DNA of 31,568 nt. Source: Verrucomicrobiota bacterium (GTDB taxonomy: Bacteria; Verrucomicrobiota; Verrucomicrobiia; Opitutales; Opitutaceae). The translations under genes and the position numbers were made by a program. Within the stretch, counting starts at the first letter, position 1. Every line of letters begins with the position of its first letter. The notes beneath the pieces are model-generated. The model did not search any database, was not told where the DNA came from, and saw nothing but the letters and a program-made list of their open reading frames with translations. Of the stretch, positions 16,740-24,439 are shown piece after piece. The stretch spans positions 1-31,568 of the forward strand of contig JAEZUE010000005.1 of assembly GCA_023443455.1 (NCBI GenBank). The letters are read 5' to 3'.

Positions 16740-17582
16740 CTATTTGCCGGTCTCGTCTTTCGGCGGGAGCGGGTGCTGCGCGACGAAGGCTTCCATGGAC
16801 TCGCGGGTAACGATGTGTTTGGCGGCGCAGCGCGGGCAGCTCACCTGCACGGTGGCTTCGTCGCCGAAAAGTTCGGACGGGTCGTGGCGCATCGCCGGCG
16901 CGAGGACCCGCATGATCTTCGCCTGGTTGCAGCCGCAGCGCCACGCGTAGCGCCGGCGCTCGAGCAGCGCGAGCGTCTCGGTGTGGTCGATCTCGCGGAG
17001 AATTTCGGGGGTGAGCGAGTTGAACCACTCGGTGTCGCAGTCGGGGTGGTCGCAGACCATCACGAATTCCTCGGGCGCGGTGGCGAAGAAGCGCGCGGGG
17101 CGTTGCTCGCTCTGGAGGTAGAACGTCTCGGCGGCGCGGAAGGCGTCGGCTCCCTCGAAGGGGATGGCGCTGCGGCGGGGCGGCTTGTTGTGCTGCACGA
17201 CGTCGGAGTAGAGGTGGTTGCCGCCCATCTCGCGCACGTTTTCGGCGAGGATGCGGCCGGTGACCATCTCCTCGGGGGTGTCGGCGGTGAGGAAGAGGTT
17301 CACGGCCGGGTTCTCGAAGTGCATCGTCCACGCGATCATCTCGTAGCGGGGGCGGGCGGTGCAGTGCAGGACGAAGGCGGCGAGGGCGTCCTTGAAGAGC
17401 TGGATGTGCTCGCCGGCGGGCTTGAGCTGGTGCTCCGAGAGGTGGAGGAAGTAGTCGACGTAGAGCTCGCTGAGGCAGGCGCGGATGACGACCGCGTTGC
17501 GGGAGCGCACGAAGTGGCTGCGGATCTCGATGCCCTCTTCGGGCGGCGTGGGCGGCGGAGGGGGGAGCGGCTCGCTGGTCAT
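16740..17582 (-). CDS. hslO: Hsp33 redox-regulated chaperone
   Basis: A 280-residue Hsp33-family holdase, a cytoplasmic chaperone activated by oxidation when its zinc centre is lost. The zinc/redox switch is intact: C216-x-C218 in 'WRCGCNQ' and C249-xx-C252 in 'VSCPRCAAK', a CxC-X30-CxxC spacing inside the canonical range. The substrate-binding fold is seen in 'AVVIRACLSELYVDYFLH' and 'TMHFENPAVNLFLTADTPEEMVTGRI'. The length is normal. The N-terminal Pro-rich head ('PLPPPPPTPPEEG') is not conserved. It starts 22 bp after the stop of the rRNA methyltransferase gene on the same strand, suggesting cotranscription. Confidence 0.92.
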   Translation of the reverse strand: MTSEPLPPPPPTPPEEGIEIRSHFVRSRNAVVIRACLSELYVDYFLHLSEHQLKPAGEHIQLFKDALAAFVLHCTARPRYEMIAWTMHFENPAVNLFLTADTPEEMVTGRILAENVREMGGNHLYSDVVQHNKPPRRSAIPFEGADAFRAAETFYLQSEQRPARFFATAPEEFVMVCDHPDCDTEWFNSLTPEILREIDHTETLALLERRRYAWRCGCNQAKIMRVLAPAMRHDPSELFGDEATVQVSCPRCAAKHIVTRESMEAFVAQHPLPPKDETGK

Positions 17583-17604
17583 GGCGTGAAAAGGTGGTGA
17601 CGGT

Positions 17605-18924
17605 TCAGGCCTTCCGCAACGTGATCACGCACTCGAGGTGGCGGGTCTGCGGGAAGAGATCGAAGGGCTGCACGGCGGCGAGCTCGTAGCCGGCGGGCTG
17701 GAGCAGCGCGAGGTCGCGCATCTGCGTGGCCGGGTCGCACGACACGTAGACGATCGTGCGTGGGCCGAAGGCGACGAGCTGCTTGAGGAAGACCTCGTCG
17801 CAGCCGCGGCGGGGCGGGTCGATGACCACGGCGGTGTCGGCGGCGGGAAAGTCGAGGCCGGCGAAGATCGCGGCGGCATCGGCGGCGAGGAAGGTGGCGT
17901 TGGCGATGCCGTTGGCGGCGGCGTTCTTCTGCGCCCACAACACGGAGGTCTCGCTGATCTCGACGCCGGCGACCTGCTCGAAACCGGCGGCGGCGGAGAG
18001 GGCGAAGAGGCCGCTGCCGCAATAGGCGTCGACGAGGAAGCGGGCGCCGGAGGCGGCGGCCTGCTCGCGCACGTATCCGGTGAAGGCGGGCAGGATGAAC
18101 GGGTTGTTCTGGAAGAAGTCGCGGGCGAGGAACTGGAGCTTCAGCTCGCCGACGGCCTCGGTGATCGTCGCCTCGTAGTCGGAGGTCACGCCCTCGAGCG
18201 AGTGGCGCAGCAGCACGGTGGCGCCGCGTTTGTAGGTGCCGGCGGCGGCCTTGGCGCGGATCTCGGCGCGCACGGCGGGCAGGGCGGCGTTGATGGCGTC
18301 GGTGGCGATCGGGCACTGCGGCACGTCGACCAGCGAGAAGCGCGAGCCGGCCTTGAGGAAACCGATGGGGAAGCCGGCGTCTGCGGATGGTGGATCCGAA
18401 GGCGCGGCTTCTCCGGAAGGGGCCGTGCGATGGGGCTCGAAGTGCGGGGTGAGCTTCGAGCGGTAACCGAAGTCCCGGGGCGAGGGTTGCACCGGGTTCA
18501 CGGGGAACTCGATCTTCGCCATGTGCCGCAGCAGCTCGGCCACGTGCTGCCGTTTCCAGCGGAGCTGCTCGGCGTAGGTGAGGTTCTGGTACTGGCAGCC
18601 GCCGCACGTGCCGAAGAGCGGGCAGCGCGGGGCGAGGCGGTGCGGCGAGGGGGCGAGGACCTCGAGCAGGTCGGCCTCGGAGTAGTTCTTGTGGTTGCGG
18701 AAAAGGCGCACGCGCACGCGTTCGCCCGGCAGCGCGAAGGGCACCATGACGACCCACTTGGTCGACCCCGGATTCGTGGTGTCGGATGGCGGATCGGCTT
18801 GCTCGGTGGCCGGCAACTCCACGCGGCCGAGGCCGACGCCGAGGTTGGTGAGCGTGGAAATCTCCAGCTCGATCTCGGCGTGGTAGGGAAAGGGATGGTC
18901 GTTGAAGCGCTTCTTTTTGGCCAC
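17605..18924 (-). CDS. rlmD: RlmD/TrmA-family RNA m5U methyltransferase
   Basis: A 439-residue SAM-dependent RNA (uracil-5)-methyltransferase. Starting at GTG 18924 it has an N-terminal TRAM-like barrel ('AEIELEISTLTNLGVGLGRVEL', 'VPFALPGERVRVRLFRNHKNYSEADLLEVL'). A CX5CX2C iron-sulfur cluster motif in 'CPLFGTCGGCQYQNL' follows, with a fourth Cys in 'VDVPQCPIATDA'. Next come the SAM-binding Rossmann domain ('LVDAYCGSGLFAL', 'GVEISETSVLWAQKN'), 'VVIDPPRRGCDE', and the catalytic Cys in 'YVSCDPATQMRDL'. The four-Cys cluster fits RlmD (23S rRNA U1939) better than TrmA, but the exact target is inference. The frame is open further upstream to a GTG at 19050, but those residues look non-native and would overlap the preceding gene. 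A Pro/Ser/Thr-rich insert near the middle ('TAPSGEAAPSDPPSADAG') is unusual. Confidence 0.88.
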   Translation of the reverse strand: MAKKKRFNDHPFPYHAEIELEISTLTNLGVGLGRVELPATEQADPPSDTTNPGSTKWVVMVPFALPGERVRVRLFRNHKNYSEADLLEVLAPSPHRLAPRCPLFGTCGGCQYQNLTYAEQLRWKRQHVAELLRHMAKIEFPVNPVQPSPRDFGYRSKLTPHFEPHRTAPSGEAAPSDPPSADAGFPIGFLKAGSRFSLVDVPQCPIATDAINAALPAVRAEIRAKAAAGTYKRGATVLLRHSLEGVTSDYEATITEAVGELKLQFLARDFFQNNPFILPAFTGYVREQAAASGARFLVDAYCGSGLFALSAAAGFEQVAGVEISETSVLWAQKNAAANGIANATFLAADAAAIFAGLDFPAADTAVVIDPPRRGCDEVFLKQLVAFGPRTIVYVSCDPATQMRDLALLQPAGYELAAVQPFDLFPQTRHLECVITLRKA

Positions 18925-19003
18925 GGGACGCACAGAGAAGACCGGTGAACCGGCGCTGGGCAACCGAATCCTCCGGGAAGGGGCGCGGGCGGGCGAACCT
19001 CGT

Positions 19004-19588
19004 CTATTGCGAGTTGCTGCCGCCGGAGCCGCCGCGCGCGCTGGAGGCACGGGCGGTTTCCTTGGCGGTATTGCCGTTGGCGAGATCGGTGTCGCGCAGG
19101 ACTTCGCGGAACTCGCGGGCCTCGGCCGGATCGAGTCGTGCGACCAGCCCGGCGAGGCGGGCCATGCGGTTCTGCAGTTCCTCGTTCTTGCGTGCGAGGT
19201 AGGCTTCGCGGGCGCGGACGGCTTTGCTCACTCCGATGAACGGGATCGTGTAGCGGTTCAGGAAATAGCGGTCGAAGGCGGAGAGTTCGCGTTTGATCAG
19301 TTCCTCGTCGAACGCGCCCTTCTGGAGCAGCGAGTCCTCCTCCATGCGGAAGAGCGTGTGTTCCATCACCGTCATCTCGGGGAGCAGCACCAGATCCGGA
19401 TCGGCGCGGGCGGCTTCATCGTTGGCGCGGCGGGCCTCGTCTTCCGACACGAGGCGTTCGTGCTCTTCGGGCGAATAGGCGGGCAGGCGTTGGCGCAGCG
19501 CGTCGAGGGCGTCGGTTTTCGCCTGGGTGGTGCCCGCCGCCAGCAGGCAGAGCGAGAGCAGGAGGGTGGTTGGGCGGAGGTGCATCAT
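19004..19588 (-). CDS. Exported coiled-coil-like protein of unknown function
   Basis: I do not recognise a family. The protein is 194 residues from the ATG at 19588 (two tandem ATGs). It has a clean signal peptide ('PTTLLLSLCLLAAGTTQAK', cleavage near residue 22). The mature part is charged and helical: 'EEHERLVSEDEARRANDEAARADPDLVLLPEMTVMEHTLFRMEEDSLLQK' style helices (residues ~40-90), then 'FDRYFLNRYTIPFIGVSKAVRAREAYLARKNEELQNRMARLAGLV', probably a coiled coil. The Ser/Gly-rich tail is 'SSARGGSGGSNSQ'. It ends 79 bp before the rlmD start and probably belongs to the same minus-strand run. The frame is open well upstream of 19588, but only this start gives an export signal. Confidence 0.65.
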   Translation of the reverse strand: MMHLRPTTLLLSLCLLAAGTTQAKTDALDALRQRLPAYSPEEHERLVSEDEARRANDEAARADPDLVLLPEMTVMEHTLFRMEEDSLLQKGAFDEELIKRELSAFDRYFLNRYTIPFIGVSKAVRAREAYLARKNEELQNRMARLAGLVARLDPAEAREFREVLRDTDLANGNTAKETARASSARGGSGGSNSQ

Positions 19589-19710
19589 CGAGGGGCGCAG
19601 GCGGTCGGACGAGGGACGAAACGCGACCGGTCCGGGATGAGCGCGGGGCCGTCGTGTGTCGGATGCGACCCGATGCGGGAGGGAAGGTTCCGGCTTGGCC
19701 GGAAGCACGC

Positions 19711-19974
19711 TCAGAACATTGTCAACGCCTGCGCGCTCTCGATCACGACCCAGGCGAAACCGGCGACGGCGGCCCAAGTGAGCACGGACATCGCGGTGCG
19801 GCGGCGCCGGAGCGTGCGCTCGTACAGGTCGGGATTGACGCGGCGGAACCCGCTGCCCTGCAGAAAACTCAGGAACTGGCTGTTCTTGGTGCGGGTGAAA
19901 TCGCGGCGGCGGTGCAGGCGCGGATCCGCTCGGAAAGCGGGTCGGTGCAGCACATTTGACAGCCAGCGAATCAT
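19711..19974 (-). CDS. Small single-pass membrane protein, unknown
   Basis: An 87-residue protein from ATG 19974 (an adjacent GTG at 19977 is the alternative). The N-terminal two thirds is strongly basic ('RADPRLHRRRDFTRTKNSQ', 'YERTLRRRRTAM'). The C-terminus holds one transmembrane helix ('SVLTWAAVAGFAWVVIESAQAL', about residues 63-83, shown as a region rather than an exact span). This basic-in, C-terminal tail-anchor arrangement suggests an inner-membrane protein with its N-terminus in the cytoplasm. No family was recognised. It is divergent from lysA, with about 85 bp between the starts. The composition and the sensible topology support a real gene, but a short GC-rich frame could be spurious. 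Confidence 0.5.
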   Translation of the reverse strand: MIRWLSNVLHRPAFRADPRLHRRRDFTRTKNSQFLSFLQGSGFRRVNPDLYERTLRRRRTAMSVLTWAAVAGFAWVVIESAQALTMF

Positions 19975-20058
19975 CACGCTTTTGCTTTCGGTGTTTTGGG
20001 CCGTTTCTCAAGGGCAAACTCCGAAAATTCCCTCATTAACCCGCTTTTCGTAAACGCG

Positions 20059-21363
20059 ATGCACCACTTCCACTACGTCGGCGACGCTCTTCATTGCGAG
20101 GCGGTCGATCTGGCCGCCGTCGCCCGGCTCCATGGCACCCCGACCTATGTCTACAGCACGGCGACGATCGAGGCCAACTATCGCCGGCTGCTCGGGGCGT
20201 TGCCGGGGCTCGACGTGCGCCTCTGCTACGCGATGAAGGCGAACTCGAGTCTGGCCGTGCTGCGCCAGTTCGGCCGGCTCGGCGCGGGCTTCGATCTGGT
20301 CAGCGGCGGCGAATTGCGCCGCGTGCTGGCGGCGGGAGGCGACGCGGGCGGGAGCGTGTTTGCGGGAGTCGGCAAGACCGAGGCCGAGATCCGCTTCGCG
20401 CTCGAGGCGGGCATCTACGGTTTCCATGTCGAGAGCGAACCCGAGCTGGCGCGCATCGACCACATCGCCGGGCAGATGGGGCGCAAGGCGCCGGTCGCCT
20501 TCCGCGTGAATCCCGATGTCGACGCGGGCACGCATGCGAAGATCACCACCGGCCGCAGCGAGAACAAGTTCGGCGTGCCGCTGCAGTTCGCGATGCAGGC
20601 CTACGAGGCGGCGGCGCGGTTGCGCCACATCGAGCTCCGCGGGGTTCAGATCCACATCGGCTCGCAGATCACCAGCGTGGCGCCCTTCGCCGCCGCGGTG
20701 GAGAAGGTGGTGCCGTTCGCCGCGCAGCTGCGCGACCGCTTTGGTATCCGGTATTTCAGTCTCGGGGGCGGGATCGGCGTGGTCTACGAGGAGGCGCTCG
20801 CCAGCGGCGCGCGCGACTGGTGGGAGGCGAGGCCGGCGGCGGAGCGGCCGGTCACGCCCGAGGCCTACGGCGCCACGCTGGCGCCGGCGTTGCGCGGGCT
20901 CGGCCTGAAGATCCTCCTCGAACCCGGCCGCTTCATGGTCGGCAACGCCGGCGTGCTGCTGGCCCGCGTCGAGTATCTGAAGCGCGGGCACGGCCGCGAC
21001 TTCCTCATCCTCGACGCCGGGTTCAACGATCTCGTGCGCCCGGCGATGTACGAGGCCTACCACGAGATCGTGCCGCTCTCGCGCGACGCCGCGCGGCCCG
21101 TGGCCGACTTCGACATCGTCGGCCCGATCTGCGAGAGCGGCGACACCTTCGCCAAGGCGCGCCGGTTGCAGCAGATGGGCGAGGGCGAGCTCGTCGCCTT
21201 CCTCAGCGCCGGCGCGTACGGTTTCACGATGGCCAGCCGCTACAACTCCCGGCCGCTGGCGGCCGAGGTCATGGTGCAGGGGTCCAGCTTCGAACTGGTC
21301 AACGCCCGTGAGAGCTTCGAGCAGGCCATCGCCAACGAGACGTTGCCGGGTTTCCTCGGATAG
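20059..21363 (+). CDS. lysA: Diaminopimelate decarboxylase
   Basis: A 434-residue PLP enzyme that decarboxylates meso-diaminopimelate to lysine, the last step of lysine synthesis. Fold III signatures: 'CYAMKANSSLAVLR' with the PLP Lys at residue 60, 'GAGFDLVSGGELRRVL', 'RVNPDVDAGTHAKITTGRSENKFG', 'GVQIHIGSQIT', 'FSLGGGIGVVYE', 'LEPGRFMVGNAGVLL', and 'GPICESGDTFAK' with the catalytic Cys at residue 358. The Asp-Ala-Gly-Thr-His and Glu-Asn-Lys-Phe-Gly blocks separate it from arginine and ornithine decarboxylases. ATG 20059 was chosen; the longer frame from 19996 adds residues encoded by A/T-richer promoter-like DNA. A GC hairpin lies 14 bp after the stop. Confidence 0.96.
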   Translation: MHHFHYVGDALHCEAVDLAAVARLHGTPTYVYSTATIEANYRRLLGALPGLDVRLCYAMKANSSLAVLRQFGRLGAGFDLVSGGELRRVLAAGGDAGGSVFAGVGKTEAEIRFALEAGIYGFHVESEPELARIDHIAGQMGRKAPVAFRVNPDVDAGTHAKITTGRSENKFGVPLQFAMQAYEAAARLRHIELRGVQIHIGSQITSVAPFAAAVEKVVPFAAQLRDRFGIRYFSLGGGIGVVYEEALASGARDWWEARPAAERPVTPEAYGATLAPALRGLGLKILLEPGRFMVGNAGVLLARVEYLKRGHGRDFLILDAGFNDLVRPAMYEAYHEIVPLSRDAARPVADFDIVGPICESGDTFAKARRLQQMGEGELVAFLSAGAYGFTMASRYNSRPLAAEVMVQGSSFELVNARESFEQAIANETLPGFLG

Positions 21364-21377
21364 GCCGGCACGGGCCT

Positions 21378-21397
21378 GCCCCGCCGGACGGCGGGGC
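21378..21397 (+). other. GC hairpin downstream of lysA
   Basis: GCCCCGCCG (21378-21386) and CGGCGGGGC (21389-21397) form a 9-bp perfect stem 14 bases after the lysA stop. No T tract follows. It may be a transcript 3'-end stabiliser or a weak terminator. Confidence 0.5.
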
Positions 21398-21440
21398 CTA
21401 TGCGGAGGGGCACGTTTCGGCGCGCGGTCGGCCTTGGCCG

Positions 21441-21477
21441 AAAACAGGACGGCGCAGGCCGGGGAGGTCTGCGCCGT
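21441..21477 (-). terminator. Rho-independent terminator of the YbaY-like gene
   Basis: Read on the minus strand, ACGGCGCAG (21477-21469) pairs with CTGCGCCGT (21457-21449) in a 9-bp perfect stem with an 11-base loop, followed by CCTG and four T (21444-21441). It lies about 30 bases beyond the stop of the lipoprotein gene and between two convergent genes. Confidence 0.8.
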
Positions 21478-21507
21478 GCAGGGGGATGGGCTGTGTGTGG
21501 GTGGTGG

Positions 21508-21933
21508 TTACGGCCGGACCGGAGTCACCACGATCTCGGCCCGGGTCGGGTTGCCCTTGGTCAGCACGGGGACCGGGCGCGGCGTGGCGAAGAGCGTCTT
21601 GCCGCCGGAGAGGATGACGCCCTCGATGCCGTAGGCCTGGCGCTGGCTGATCAGGCCGGGCTGGTACGGCAGCCAGTATTCCATCGGCACGGACGCGGGG
21701 CGTGGATACGACTCGGTGGCGACCACGCGGTCGACGCGGCCCTCGCGGTCCAGTTCGACCAGCTTGAGCTCGACCGTGGCGTCGTCGGGCAGTTTGGCGT
21801 TGGTGATATAGATCACCGTGCCGCCGATGCCCGGCCCGGCCGGTTTCGCGGTCTTCGGGCCATGGCTGCAGCCGGCGAGGACGGCGCCGACGACAAGAAC
21901 GAGCGACGTGACGAGGTGGCGTACGGAAAGCAT
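21508..21933 (-). CDS. YbaY/YscW-like lipoprotein
   Basis: A 141-residue lipoprotein. The N-terminus is a lipoprotein signal with the lipobox 'VGAVLAGCSHG' (Cys about residue 22). The mature domain begins 'GIGGTVIYITNAKLPDDATVELKLVELD' and ends 'GKTLFATPRPVPVLTKGNPTRAEIVVTPV'. This resembles the YbaY/YscW lipoprotein domain, whose pattern is a beta-sandwich with G-T-V-x-Y and 'LP..A.V.V.L' elements. The Tyr-Trp-Leu-Pro-Tyr-Gln-Pro segment fits the domain middle. The exact role of such domains outside type III secretion is unclear. No secretion genes are near. It is divergent from purE, with a perfect 38-bp palindrome in the spacer, and has its own terminator. ATG 21933 gives the lipobox at the right distance. 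Confidence 0.65.
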   Translation of the reverse strand: MLSVRHLVTSLVLVVGAVLAGCSHGPKTAKPAGPGIGGTVIYITNAKLPDDATVELKLVELDREGRVDRVVATESYPRPASVPMEYWLPYQPGLISQRQAYGIEGVILSGGKTLFATPRPVPVLTKGNPTRAEIVVTPVRP

Positions 21934-21998
21934 CCGGCGAGCGTGGAAAAACGTAGCGGCGATGCAACCGCGAAGAACCCCCGATCCCGGCACACCCG

Positions 21999-22036
21999 AC
22001 GCAAAACCATGTCCCGATCGGGACATGGTTTTGCGT
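21999..22036. repeat. Perfect 38-bp palindrome, TGTCCCGATCGGGACA core
   Basis: The two 19-base halves are exact reverse complements around 22017/22018. The centre is ATGTCCCGATCGGGACAT and the outer arms begin ACGCAAAACC and end GGTTTTGCGT. It lies in the divergent spacer between the YbaY-like gene and purE, so it cannot be a simple 3'-end terminator for either gene. It shares its core with the palindromes at 29256 and 29345. Confidence 0.95.
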
Positions 22037-22107
22037 TCGCGAGGGGGCTGCTCGGGGCGGCATCGGAGCGAGGTGGGGCGCAACTTCGGGTTGATGTGCA
22101 CTGGGGC

Positions 22108-22650
22108 ATGCATACTTCTTGCCCCGCCGTGTCTGACAAAAACTCCTCCGCTCCCTTCACCGCCACTGGCACGCCGCGCGTCGGCATCGTCATGGGCAGC
22201 ACTTCCGACTGGCCGATCATGGAGGCCGCCGCGCGCCTGCTCGACCAGTTTGGCATCGCGACCGAACGCCGCGCTCTGAGCGCGCACCGCACCCCCGACG
22301 CCGCCCTCGAATGGGGCCGCGGCGCCGCGGGCCGCGGGCTCCAGGTCATCATCGCGGCCGCCGGCGGCGCCGCGCACCTCGCCGGGGTGATGGCGGCCGT
22401 GACGCCACTGCCCGTGCTCGGTGTGCCGATCGAGTCGGCTTCGCTCAAGGGGCTCGATTCGCTGCTCTCGATGGTGCAGATGCCCGGTGGCATTCCCGTC
22501 GCGACGTTTGCGATCGGCAAGCCTGGTGCGATCAACGCCGCGCTTTTCGCCATCGCGATCCTCGCCCAGGGCGACGAACGCATCCGCCAAGCGCTCGACG
22601 ACTATCGTGCCGCCCAGACCAAGAAGGTGCTCGAGCAGCAGCTGCCCTGA
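22108..22650 (+). CDS. purE: N5-carboxyaminoimidazole ribonucleotide mutase
   Basis: A 180-residue PurE, which rearranges N5-CAIR to CAIR in de novo purine synthesis in the cytoplasm. Class I signatures are intact: 'VGIVMGSTSDWPIMEAAARL', 'ERRALSAHRTPDAALEW', 'IIAAAGGAAHLAGVMAA' and 'PVLGVPIESASLKGLDSLLSMVQMPGGIPVAT'. The active-site Ser-Asp pair and the Ser-Ala-His-Arg-Thr-Pro loop are present. ATG 22108 was used; an in-frame GTG at 22129 would remove seven poorly conserved residues and is equally possible. PurK is not adjacent, although N5-CAIR chemistry would need it elsewhere. A REPIN-type repeat begins 18 bp after the stop and may act as the transcript end. Confidence 0.95.
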   Translation: MHTSCPAVSDKNSSAPFTATGTPRVGIVMGSTSDWPIMEAAARLLDQFGIATERRALSAHRTPDAALEWGRGAAGRGLQVIIAAAGGAAHLAGVMAAVTPLPVLGVPIESASLKGLDSLLSMVQMPGGIPVATFAIGKPGAINAALFAIAILAQGDERIRQALDDYRAAQTKKVLEQQLP

Positions 22651-22668
22651 GCCGGCGAAATTCTCCGA

Positions 22669-22745
22669 GGTAGGAGCCTGCTTGCAGGCGATTTGTGAAT
22701 TCGCGGGTTGGCCGCGCACAGATCGCCTGCAAGCAGGCTCCTACC
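22669..22745. repeat. REPIN: two GTAGGAG-type REPs in inverted orientation
   Basis: 24-bp perfect inverted arms (22669-22692 and 22722-22745) flank a 29-base spacer. Each arm starts with a GGTAGGAG head and contains its own small hairpin, CCTGC-TT-GCAGG. This head-plus-hairpin layout, doubled and inverted, is the structure of REP doublets (REPINs). The GTAGGAGC head is the same as in gamma-proteobacterial REPs. It lies between purE and the sulfhydrylase gene. No RAYT transposase is visible in the window. Confidence 0.88.
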
Positions 22746-22919
22746 CCAAACCGCCCGGCCATGTTCCGTACTCGGAACGAACCCGCGGAATCCCGCAGAA
22801 GCCAGGAGAACGAAGGACCGGAGTTCCCGTTCGCCCTCCGGGATCTCTCTTCGGTTCTCTTCGTTACCTCTCGATCCGTTTCCTTTCCGTTCCACCACTC
22901 CGCTACCCACCACCACACC

Positions 22920-24227
22920 ATGAGCACTCCTCGTAAACCCGGCCTCGGCACACTCGCACTCCACGCCGGCCAGACGCCCGATCCCACCACCGGCTCCCGC
23001 GCCGTTCCGCTGTACCAAACGACTAGCTACGTCTTCCGCGACGCCGAGCACGCCGCGAATCTCTTCGCGCTGAAGGAGCTCGGGAACATCTACACGCGGC
23101 TGATGAATCCGACGACCGACGTCTTCGAGCGGCGCCTCGCGGCGCTCGAGGGCGGCAGCGGCGCGCTGGCGCACAGCTCCGGTCAGGCCGCGATCACCGA
23201 CTCGATCCTCAACATCGCCGGCGCGGGCGACCACATCGTCTCGGTCGCGCAGCTCTACGGCGGCACCTACAACCTCTTCCACTACACGCTCCCGAAGCTC
23301 GGCATCGAGGTGAGCTTCGTCGACGGCGAAGATCCGGAGAATTTCCGCAAGGCGCTCCGGCCGAACACCAAGGCCTTCTACGGCGAGGGCCTCGGCAATC
23401 CGCGGCTCAACATCTTCCCGTTCGCCGAGGTCGCCGCCATCGCGCGCGAAGCCGGCATCCCGGTGATCGTCGACAACACCTGCCTCTCGCCGCTGCTCAA
23501 CCGCCCGATCGAGTGGGGCTGCAACGTCGTCGTGCATTCGACGACCAAGTACATCGGCGGCCACGGCACCTCGCTCGGCGGCATGGTCGTCGACGGCGGC
23601 AACTTCGACTGGGGCAACGGCAAGTTCCCCGGCTTCAGCCAGCCCGACCCGAGCTACCACGGCATCGTGCATTGGGATGCCTTCAAGGCCTTCGCGCCCG
23701 CCGGCGGAGCGAACATCGCCTACATCATGAAGATGAGGTTGCAGCTCCTGCGCGACGTGGGCGCGTGCATCAGCCCGTTCAACTCGTTCATGATGCTCCA
23801 AGGTCTGGAGACGCTGCACCTGCGCATGGAACGCACCTGCGCCAATGCGCTCAAGGTCGCCGAGTTCCTCGCGGCCCATGATCGCGTGGCCTGGGTGAAC
23901 TATCCCGGTCTGAAGAGCAGCCCGGCGCACGAGCTGGCGAAGAAGTACCTCTCCGGCGGCTTCGGCGGCCTGGTGGGTTTCGGCGTGAAGGGCGGCTACG
24001 AGGCCGGCCTCGCGTTCATCGGCCGGCTCAAGCTGCTCAGCCACCTCGCCAACATCGGCGACGCCAAGTCGCTCGCGATCCATCCGGCGAGCACCACGCA
24101 TTCGCAGCTCACGCCGGCGGAGCTGGTCACGACCGGCGTATCCGCCGACTTCATCCGGCTCTCGATCGGCATCGAGGATATCGACGACATCCTCGCCGAC
24201 ATCGCGCAGGCGCTGGAGGCGCAGTGA
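22920..24227 (+). CDS. metY: O-acetylhomoserine sulfhydrylase (Cys/Met metabolism PLP enzyme)
   Basis: A 435-residue fold I PLP enzyme that makes homocysteine from O-acetylhomoserine and sulfide. Signatures: 'TLALHAGQTPDPTTGSRAVP', 'YQTTSYVFRDAEHAANLFALK', 'YTRLMNPTTDVFERRLAALEGG', 'SSGQAAITDSILNIAGAGDH', 'VIVDNTCLSPLLNRPIEWG', and 'VVHSTTKYIGGHGTSLGGM' with the PLP Lys at residue 210. The C-terminus, 'DFIRLSIGIEDIDDILADI', is typical. Length and the long segment after the PLP site fit MetY/OAH sulfhydrylase rather than the shorter cystathionine gamma-synthase group. ATG 22920 begins the conserved N-terminus; upstream DNA is REPIN and a pyrimidine-rich leader. It has a strong terminator at 24253. 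Two different REPIN-like elements lie on either side. Confidence 0.94.
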   Translation: MSTPRKPGLGTLALHAGQTPDPTTGSRAVPLYQTTSYVFRDAEHAANLFALKELGNIYTRLMNPTTDVFERRLAALEGGSGALAHSSGQAAITDSILNIAGAGDHIVSVAQLYGGTYNLFHYTLPKLGIEVSFVDGEDPENFRKALRPNTKAFYGEGLGNPRLNIFPFAEVAAIAREAGIPVIVDNTCLSPLLNRPIEWGCNVVVHSTTKYIGGHGTSLGGMVVDGGNFDWGNGKFPGFSQPDPSYHGIVHWDAFKAFAPAGGANIAYIMKMRLQLLRDVGACISPFNSFMMLQGLETLHLRMERTCANALKVAEFLAAHDRVAWVNYPGLKSSPAHELAKKYLSGGFGGLVGFGVKGGYEAGLAFIGRLKLLSHLANIGDAKSLAIHPASTTHSQLTPAELVTTGVSADFIRLSIGIEDIDDILADIAQALEAQ

Positions 24228-24252
24228 GGCGGGTCTCCCGAGACTGAATTCC

Positions 24253-24290
24253 AAGGCCGGCGCCTTCCGGGCGTCGGCCTTTTGTGTTTT
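24253..24290 (+). terminator. Rho-independent terminator of metY
   Basis: AAGGCCGGCGCC (24253-24264) pairs with GGCGTCGGCCTT (24270-24281), 12 bp with one G-T pair and a 5-base loop. It runs into TTTTGTGTTTT (24280-24290), 26 bases after the metY stop. Confidence 0.9.
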
Positions 24291-24433
24291 GGAGTGCGGC
24301 GGCTCGACGCCGCTTTCGCCGGGTCGGCTTGACGGCCCGCCACGAATGGTGCGGCAGAGCTGCGTTGGAAGGGTGGAAATGGCGCCGTGTCGAGCCACGG
24401 CGTCCGAAAGCGGCGTCGAGCCGCCGCACTCCA
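24290..24433. repeat. REPIN-like element with 29-bp inverted ends and four nested hairpins
   Basis: The outer arms (24290-24318 and 24405-24433) are perfect 29-bp inverted repeats starting TGGAGTGCGGCGG. The 86-base spacer holds two further hairpin units. In order, the units are GCGGCG-GCTCGA-CGCCGC, CGGGTC-GGCTTGA-CGGCCCG (imperfect), GCCGTG-TCGAGC-CACGGC, and GCGGCG-TCGAGC-CGCCGC. The loops of units 3 and 4 are the reverse complement of loop 1, so the element is built from two REP-like units in one orientation followed by two in the other. It starts within the metY terminator T tract and ends just before the exosortase stop. Confidence 0.85.
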
Positions 24434-24439
24434 TAGGCA

